From contig CAXXPV010000008.1 in the NCBI GenBank assembly GCA_963675935.2, positions 372,001-436,000 on the forward strand: a DNA stretch of 64,000 nucleotides, read 5' to 3'. Under the pieces are notes generated by a model, which was not told the DNA's origin, made no database searches, and was given only the letters and a program-made list of their open reading frames with translations. Numbering within the stretch: position 1 is the stretch's first letter; each line of letters starts with the position of its first letter. Shown piece after piece: positions 58,971 through 64,000 of the stretch. This DNA comes from G963675935 sp963675935. Its GTDB lineage: Bacteria > Planctomycetota > Planctomycetia > Pirellulales > Thermoguttaceae. A program made the translations under genes and the position numbers.

Positions 58971-61436
58971 ATGACCGCGCCCCCCCGAACGACTCCCGAG
59001 CTGATGGCCCCGGCGGGCGATTGGGACAGCGCCCACGCTGCGGTCGAAAATGGGGCCGACGCCGTCTATTTCGGCCTCCAGAACGGTTTCAACGCCCGGG
59101 CGAGGGCGGCCAATTTCACCGACGCCGAATTGCCCGAACTCATGACCTTTCTCCGCACGCGCGGGGTACGCGGTTACCTGACGCTCAACACATTGATCTT
59201 CGACGACGAACTGGTGGAGGCCGAGCGGGTAGCCCGGCTGGTCGTCGCCGCTGGCGTCGATGCCGTGCTGGTTCAAGACCTTGGGCTGCTCAGGCTGCTG
59301 CACCGTCTGTGCCCCGAACTGCCACTCCACGCCTCGACCCAAATGACCTTGAGCAGCGCCGAGTGCATCGGCGAAGTCGAGTCGCTGGGCGTACGAAGGG
59401 TCGTGCTGCCACGCGAACTTTCGATCGACCAGATCGCCGCCATCCATCGGCAAACCGGCGTTGAACTCGAAACGTTCGTCCACGGCGCGCTGTGTATCAG
59501 CTATTCCGGCCAATGTCTGGCGAGTCTTTCGATGGGCGGGCGCAGCGCCAATCGCGGCCAATGCGCCCAGCCCTGCCGGCTGCCGTATGAAGTTCTCTGC
59601 GATGGCGGGCCCAATGATGCGGCCGATAAAAAATACCCCCTGAGTCCGCACGATCTGGCCGCTTTCGATCGGTTGCCGGAACTCATCGCCGCCGGCGTCT
59701 CGGCCTTGAAGATCGAGGGACGCCTGAAGCCGCCGGAATACGTGGCCAGCGTGACGCGACATTATCGAACCGCCCTCGACGCCGCCGTCCAAAATCTCCC
59801 CTCGCCCACCGACACCGGCGAGATGGAACAGACGTTTTCTCGCGGCTTCTGCCACGGCTGGCTCGATGGCACGGACCACCGCTCGCTGGTCTCCGGCCTT
59901 GGCTCGGCCAAGCGCGGAACCCTGCTGGGCCAAGTCCGCGGCGTTCGGGGCGAACGTATCGTCGTCGAACTCGCCGCCACGGCGCATCGCGGCGACGGCG
60001 TCGTCTTCGAGGGCGACCGCAGCCAAGCCGCCGAACAGGGCGGTCGGGTCTATGAGATTTTTCAGAACGGTCGTTCTATTGAAAACGAAATCGCCGAGGG
60101 CTGCGTCGAACTCGCTTTCCAATACGGCTCGATCGACCGCTCGGCCATCCAACTCGGTCAAAACGTGTGGAAGACCGACGATCCCAGGGCCACGCGGCGG
60201 CTTCGGCAAACATTCGCCTCGGGCCACCCCCAGCGTTGCGTTCCGCTCGATCTCGTGGTGGAAGCCGCGGTGGGAGAACCATTGCGCGTTGCAATAACGT
60301 CTGCGACGGGCGCGGAATTTCGTCTCGAATCACCCGAGCCGCTGCCCTTGGCCACGAAACACCCGCTGACGCCCGAAACGCTCCGCGAGCAATTCGGCCG
60401 GCTCGGCAAAACGCCCTACGAGTTGCGACGGCTCGACGCCAAGCTCGACGGCCGGGCGATGATTCCCTTGAGCGAGTTGGGCAAGCTGCGCCACGCGATG
60501 GTCGAGCGTTTGGATGCCGCCGCCGCGAGGCCGACGCAACGAGTCATGCTTGAAACCTCGGCCCTGGCCGCGGTTCGCGATGAATTAGAGGGGGAGAGTG
60601 GGAGAGGGGGAGAGGGGGAGAAGAATAATGCAAATTCAATCTCCCTATCTCCCCCTCTCCCTCTCTCCCTCTCTCCTACTCTGCTCCACGTCCTCTGCCG
60701 CTCGATGGACCAACTCGACGCGGCGTTGGAATGCGGCGTGCGAAGCGTCATCGCCGATTTTCGAGAGACCGGCCGCTACGGCAACGCGGTGCGAACGGCC
60801 CGGCGTGCAGGCGCGTCGATCCTGCTGGCGACAACGCGAATCCATCGGCCCGGCGAGAGCGACGCCTTCCGGCAGTTGGCCGATGAAAAGCCCGACGGCG
60901 TTCTTGCACGAAATCTGGCCGCGCTCGGCTTTTGCCGCCGCGCGGGCATGCCGGCCGTGGCCGATTTCTCGCTCAACGCCGCAAACGTTTTGGCGGTCGA
61001 GCGGCTTCGCTCGCTCGGCGCCCGGCGTGTGACGGCCGCTTACGATCTGAATCACCAGCGGCTGCTCGACCTTGCGGCGGCCGTTCCGCCCGAGCTGTTG
61101 GAAGTGGTTGTGCATCGCCACACGCCGATGTTCCACACGGAATACTGCCTGTTTTGCGGCAATCTTTCGCAAGGATCAAGTCCGTCCGACTGCGGGCAGC
61201 CCTGCCGGCGACACGCGGTTCGGCTCCGCGATCGGCTCGGCGTCGAGCATTATCTCGCGGCCGACAGCCGATGCCGCAACACGGTGTTTCATGCCGAGGC
61301 CGAGAGCGGTCTGAAGGCGATGCCGTCGCTGATCGAGCGCGGCGTGCGGCATTTCCGCGTGGAACTGCTGATGGAGTCCGGCGTGGACGACGTGCGGCGG
61401 GTATTGACGGCGTATCGGCGGATTTGCGAAAAATAG
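58971..61436 (+). CDS. Peptidase U32-family protein (RlhA/TrhP-like), low-complexity insert
   Basis: 821 residues. ELMAPAGDWDSAHAAVENGA is the U32 N-terminus; ETFVHGALCISYSGQC and NRGQCAQPCR are the family signature; a DUF3656-like middle and a second U32-type half with EYCLFCGNL and DCGQPCRRH follow. U32 proteins of this size act in rRNA or tRNA hydroxylation (RlhA, TrhP). At residues about 540-572 a Gly/Glu/Arg to Ser/Pro/Leu stretch is encoded by a purine/pyrimidine inverted repeat (60588-60684), probably an insertion that kept the frame. ATG 58971 is used. Confidence 0.88.
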   Translation: MTAPPRTTPELMAPAGDWDSAHAAVENGADAVYFGLQNGFNARARAANFTDAELPELMTFLRTRGVRGYLTLNTLIFDDELVEAERVARLVVAAGVDAVLVQDLGLLRLLHRLCPELPLHASTQMTLSSAECIGEVESLGVRRVVLPRELSIDQIAAIHRQTGVELETFVHGALCISYSGQCLASLSMGGRSANRGQCAQPCRLPYEVLCDGGPNDAADKKYPLSPHDLAAFDRLPELIAAGVSALKIEGRLKPPEYVASVTRHYRTALDAAVQNLPSPTDTGEMEQTFSRGFCHGWLDGTDHRSLVSGLGSAKRGTLLGQVRGVRGERIVVELAATAHRGDGVVFEGDRSQAAEQGGRVYEIFQNGRSIENEIAEGCVELAFQYGSIDRSAIQLGQNVWKTDDPRATRRLRQTFASGHPQRCVPLDLVVEAAVGEPLRVAITSATGAEFRLESPEPLPLATKHPLTPETLREQFGRLGKTPYELRRLDAKLDGRAMIPLSELGKLRHAMVERLDAAAARPTQRVMLETSALAAVRDELEGESGRGGEGEKNNANSISLSPPLPLSLSPTLLHVLCRSMDQLDAALECGVRSVIADFRETGRYGNAVRTARRAGASILLATTRIHRPGESDAFRQLADEKPDGVLARNLAALGFCRRAGMPAVADFSLNAANVLAVERLRSLGARRVTAAYDLNHQRLLDLAAAVPPELLEVVVHRHTPMFHTEYCLFCGNLSQGSSPSDCGQPCRRHAVRLRDRLGVEHYLAADSRCRNTVFHAEAESGLKAMPSLIERGVRHFRVELLMESGVDDVRRVLTAYRRICEK
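60588..60684. repeat. In-frame GAGGGGGAGA/TCTCCCCCTC inverted repeat within the U32 gene
   Basis: A pure-purine left arm (60588-60624) and pyrimidine right arm (60640-60684) flank AATAATGCAAATTCAA. It adds about 32 codons without a stop. Confidence 0.85.
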
Positions 61437-61449
61437 AACCGCCTCAATG

Positions 61450-61671
61450 TCAAACGCACGCTTCCAATTCCAGGTAGTCCACGACGCTCGACGGTTCTGG
61501 GACTGCGAGGCCGTCTTCCCGCATTCCTGCCAAATGCAAGGCAATCGCTTCGCGCAAGAGTCGCTCCGTTTCCTTGACGGTGGCGCCGGTGGCGACGCAT
61601 CCGGGCAAATCAGGGACATAGCCGCCGTAGTTCGTTGCCGCTTTTTCGATGACAATGGCATATCGTTTCAT
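61450..61671 (-). CDS. hicB: HicB-family antitoxin
   Basis: 73 residues with the HicB start MKRYAIVIEKAATNYGGYVP DLPGC-type phrase, and GATVKETERLLREAIALHLA. It lacks an added DNA-binding domain, so autorepression may need other factors. Its ATG overlaps the hicA stop by 4 bases (ATGA). HicB binds and neutralises HicA. Family assignment is firm; activity is inferred. Confidence 0.88.
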   Translation of the reverse strand: MKRYAIVIEKAATNYGGYVPDLPGCVATGATVKETERLLREAIALHLAGMREDGLAVPEPSSVVDYLELEACV

Positions 61672-61865
61672 GGCATTTCCCCTTTGAGGCCCGACTGTTT
61701 TAGTATACTGTTTAAGGTGCCTGGCGGCAAATCCTCGCTTGGCTTGCCGGCTACAGTAACTCGCCCTGCTTTCGTCGGATGTTTCAACTGCCGATGGCTA
61801 CCATGTGTGACGACCAGCCGCCATCCGTCAGCTTCGAGCATCCTCAACATGTCACGAACCGTCAT
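61668..61865 (-). CDS. hicA: HicA-family mRNA-interferase toxin
   Basis: 65 residues of the dsRBD-like HicA fold: MLRMLEADGWRLVVTHGSHR with the catalytic His in GSHRQLKHPTK and VTVAGKPSEDLPPGTL. It cleaves mRNA during stress until HicB binds it. Gene order is toxin then antitoxin with 4-base overlap. The start at 61865 is the only good one; the promoter lies toward 61900 and was not identified. Confidence 0.9.
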   Translation of the reverse strand: MTVRDMLRMLEADGWRLVVTHGSHRQLKHPTKAGRVTVAGKPSEDLPPGTLNSILKQSGLKGEMP

Positions 61866-61980
61866 GATGTCTCCTGGCGGCTAGCGTTATTCTTGTTGGA
61901 ATCCCGCAAGATACGCTGTTACTGTATTCTCTCTTTCGCTATATTGCCATCCCTCTGAAGAACTTATTTCGACACGTTGA

Positions 61981-63414
61981 ATGAAAATAACTGATAGCGT
62001 CATAAGAACGACACCGACGAAATTTCCCGAACCGACCGGCTGGTGGGCTCGCCCGTGCGGCGGGCTGGAAGTGCTGCGTCTGGCCGTTCCGCTGATCGTC
62101 TCCACCGCGTCGTGGCAGGTGATGAACTTCACCGATCGGATGTTCTTGCTGTGGCACTCCGAAAAGTCGATGGCCGCGGCCATGCCGGCTGGAATGGTCC
62201 ACTTCGCGTTGATTTGCTTTCCGCTGGGCATCGCGTCGTATGTCAACACGTTTGTCGCGCAATATCACGGCGCCGGCCATCCGCATCGGATCGGCCCCGC
62301 CGTTTGGCAAGGCGCGCGAGTCGGCCTTTATTGCATCCCGATTTTTTTGGCGATGATCCCGCTGGCGCCCTGGTTTTTCCGACTCGCCGGCCACGACACC
62401 GAACTGGTTCAACTCGAAACGGTCTATTTTCAAACCGCGACGTTCGGCGCGGGCGCCGAGATCATCGCCGCGGCCATGGCGGCCTTCTTCACCGGACGCG
62501 GGAAAACGCGGGTGGTCATGTGCGTCGATTTGTTGGCCGCGGCCATGAACGTCGTACTCGATTACGGCTGGATCTTCGGCCACTTCGGCCTGCCCGCCCT
62601 GGGCATCGAAGGCGCCGCTTGGGCAACGGTCGTCTCGCTTTGGTTCCGCGTTTTCGCCTATGGCGGGCTGATGTCGCTGCCTCGCTTCCGAACGCGCTAC
62701 GCCATTTGGAGCGGCCGGGCCTATAACGGCACGCTATTCCAACGTCTGCTGCGCTACGGCGGCCCAAGCGGCCTGCAAATGCTTGTCGAAGTCGCCGGGT
62801 TCACGCTCTTCCTCCTGCTGGTCGGAAATCTTGGCGCCGACGCGCTGGCCGCCAGCACCTTAGCCTTCAACGTCAACGGGCTGGCCTTCATGCCGCTGCT
62901 TGGCTTGGGCATCGCTGTAAGCACGTTGGTCGGCCAGCAACTTGGCCGGAACAATCCAGCGATGGCCGCCCGCGCCACGTGGACCTCGCTTTGGATTGCA
63001 ATGACCTACATGGGCACGATGGCCCTGGTCTACGTGACGCTGCCCGATCTGCTCCTGATGGGCCACGCAGCGGGCGCGTCGCCGGCCGAGTTCGCCGCGC
63101 TTCGCGACACCACAGTCGTGCTGCTCCGCTTCGTCGCGGCCTACTGCCTGTTCGACGCCTTGAACGTCGTTTTTTGCAGCGCCCTGAAAGGAGCGGGCGA
63201 CACGCGGTTCATTCTCATCATGTCGTTGCTGCTGACCCCGGCGCCGATCCTGGCCGCGGCCGTGGGCATCCATTTCGCCGGACTGGGGCTGCTGTGGTGT
63301 TGGACGGTCATCACGCTTTGGGTCTGTGCGCTTGGCATCATTTACGGCGCCCGATTCCTGCACGGCCGCTGGCGGCACATCCGCGTGATCGAGCCGGAAC
63401 TGATTTCGGGTTAG
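61981..63414 (+). CDS. MATE-family multidrug/cation antiporter, second copy
   Basis: 477 residues, twelve helices in two halves; VLRLAVPLIVSTASWQVMNF and the second-half GGPSGLQMLVEVAGF are typical MATE helices. It differs clearly from the 39738 gene. It exports cationic drugs by Na+ or H+ exchange; substrate unknown. The TAG stop (63412-63414) uses the TA and first G of the transposable repeat that starts there, so the natural C-terminus could have been changed. ATG 61981 is used; the upstream region holds no repeat. Confidence 0.88.
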   Translation: MKITDSVIRTTPTKFPEPTGWWARPCGGLEVLRLAVPLIVSTASWQVMNFTDRMFLLWHSEKSMAAAMPAGMVHFALICFPLGIASYVNTFVAQYHGAGHPHRIGPAVWQGARVGLYCIPIFLAMIPLAPWFFRLAGHDTELVQLETVYFQTATFGAGAEIIAAAMAAFFTGRGKTRVVMCVDLLAAAMNVVLDYGWIFGHFGLPALGIEGAAWATVVSLWFRVFAYGGLMSLPRFRTRYAIWSGRAYNGTLFQRLLRYGGPSGLQMLVEVAGFTLFLLLVGNLGADALAASTLAFNVNGLAFMPLLGLGIAVSTLVGQQLGRNNPAMAARATWTSLWIAMTYMGTMALVYVTLPDLLLMGHAAGASPAEFAALRDTTVVLLRFVAAYCLFDALNVVFCSALKGAGDTRFILIMSLLLTPAPILAAAVGIHFAGLGLLWCWTVITLWVCALGIIYGARFLHGRWRHIRVIEPELISG

Positions 63415-63535
63415 GATCGGCGAATCAATAACTGTCGTGGGGCAGGTTGCCAACCTGCCATGGCGACTCCCGGTTTTGAGGCAGGTTGGCAACCTGCCCC
63501 ACGCAAAATCCGACAGTAATTGATTCGCCAATCCT
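63414..63535. mobile_element. 122-bp TA-flanked MITE with GGATCGGCGAATCAAT ends
   Basis: GGATCGGCGAATCAAT at the left and ATTGATTCGCCAATCC at the right, bounded by TA at 63412-63413 and 63536-63537. An inner GGGGCAGGTTGCCAACCTGC palindrome. Same family as 28127-28217. The 63536-63854 stretch has no gene. Confidence 0.88.
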
Positions 63536-63854
63536 TAGCCCTGCCGGAAAAATACGGCCACACCCAGTCTATAGAGGGAGTTGTAATCCTCTTCTTGGTT
63601 TGGTATTGTGAGGGTTCGGGCTGTCTGCGAAGGCGGGGCCGACTTGTTTTCGTTCGTGGCGGATCGCCGCCTTTCGTCCGTCGGGCCCCATCAGGCTGCA
63701 ATCGGTGAGCTTTTCGCCAACATTCACCGCCCTGCAAAATTGACACCATGCAAGATTCTTCTTTCGGCGGCGAATACTCTTGCAGCGTGGCAAGCGACCG
63801 AACTAACTCGTTGCGCTTCGCGTATCCATATCATCTTGAATCAGGAGTCTTGGG

Positions 63855-64000
63855 ATGAGTATCATCGCTTCTCCGAATCCTCTCGAAATGCTGCTGCTGT
63901 TTTTATTGGGCGGAGGGTTCGGCTTGCCGTCCGGCATTCCTCCCACCGAAGAAGCCCCGTTGGCGGCGCAGGTGGCGCCGGCCGATTGCCTCTTCTACAC
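63855..64000 (+). CDS. N-terminal start of a planctomycete-type protein, cut by window end
   Basis: Only 48 codons are in the window. It starts MSIIASPNPLEMLLLFLLGG with a Gly-rich hydrophobic segment and continues AAQVAPADCLFY, a phrase I associate with large conserved planctomycete proteins of unknown role. AGGAG lies about 7 bases before ATG 63855. Nothing more can be said without the rest. Confidence 0.55.
   Translation, partial: MSIIASPNPLEMLLLFLLGGGFGLPSGIPPTEEAPLAAQVAPADCLFY

Overview
The window is G+C-rich and looks chromosomal. It is most likely from a member of the Planctomycetota, close to Pirellulales. This is inferred from gene content: a BlaI/M56 sensor fused to carboxypeptidase-regulatory repeats, a WXXGXW-repeat secreted protein, a GIDE-LemA fusion, a DUF2760/Hsp70 pair, a secreted protein with a CX4CH motif, LysM/L,D-transpeptidase proteins and many TPR proteins. 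No rRNA, CRISPR array, phage or plasmid module was seen. One tRNA, Arg(TCT), is present.

Layout. 1-3777 (minus) is a quinone-type operon: small antitoxin-like ORF, UbiE/MenG methyltransferase, UbiX-type flavin prenyltransferase, UbiA-type prenyltransferase and a UroD/MtaA-like protein cut by the window edge. 4074-5805 is an ISKra4-like insertion sequence; a second nearly identical copy lies at 57001-58729. 5965-12679 holds small secreted proteins and lipoproteins, LarC, a receiver-like protein, a LysM/L,D-transpeptidase and PyrE. 12824-18947 (minus) carries a BlaI repressor with an M56 metalloprotease sensor, then an Hsp70-like ATPase with its DUF2760 partner. 18959-21708 (minus) is an exopolysaccharide pair. 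21862-30728 holds a porin, TPR proteins, an HTH-PTS IIA protein, a ROK kinase and small proteins. 31339-34969 is a MacB-type ABC exporter. 35427-47274 has an esterase-like protein, GIDE-LemA, a WXXGXW protein, a MATE exporter, a multi-PDZ serine protease with a catalytically dead companion, QueD, an orphan FliG-like protein and a CX4CH protein. 47359-47720 is a promoter-to-terminator stretch that looks like an unidentified structured RNA. 48290-63414 mixes IS630 debris, an RHH protein, a DUF4173-type membrane protein, HslU, QueE, HigBA, an orphan lipoyl-E2, a U32 protein, HicAB and a second MATE exporter.

The most unusual aspect is the density of small palindromic and transposable repeats between genes. 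At least three elements share a GTCATTCTGAGCG core but have different terminal inverted repeats, each flanked by a 9-bp direct repeat. Others are TA-flanked mariner-like miniatures, two of which form the TAG stop codon of a gene and one of which sits in frame inside an IS630 transposase. Large perfect hairpins (23, 27, 33 and 41-bp arms) follow several genes. Several enzymes lack the canonical catalytic residue: an L,D-transpeptidase, an alpha/beta-hydrolase, a lipoyl-E2 and an S1-type protease relative.
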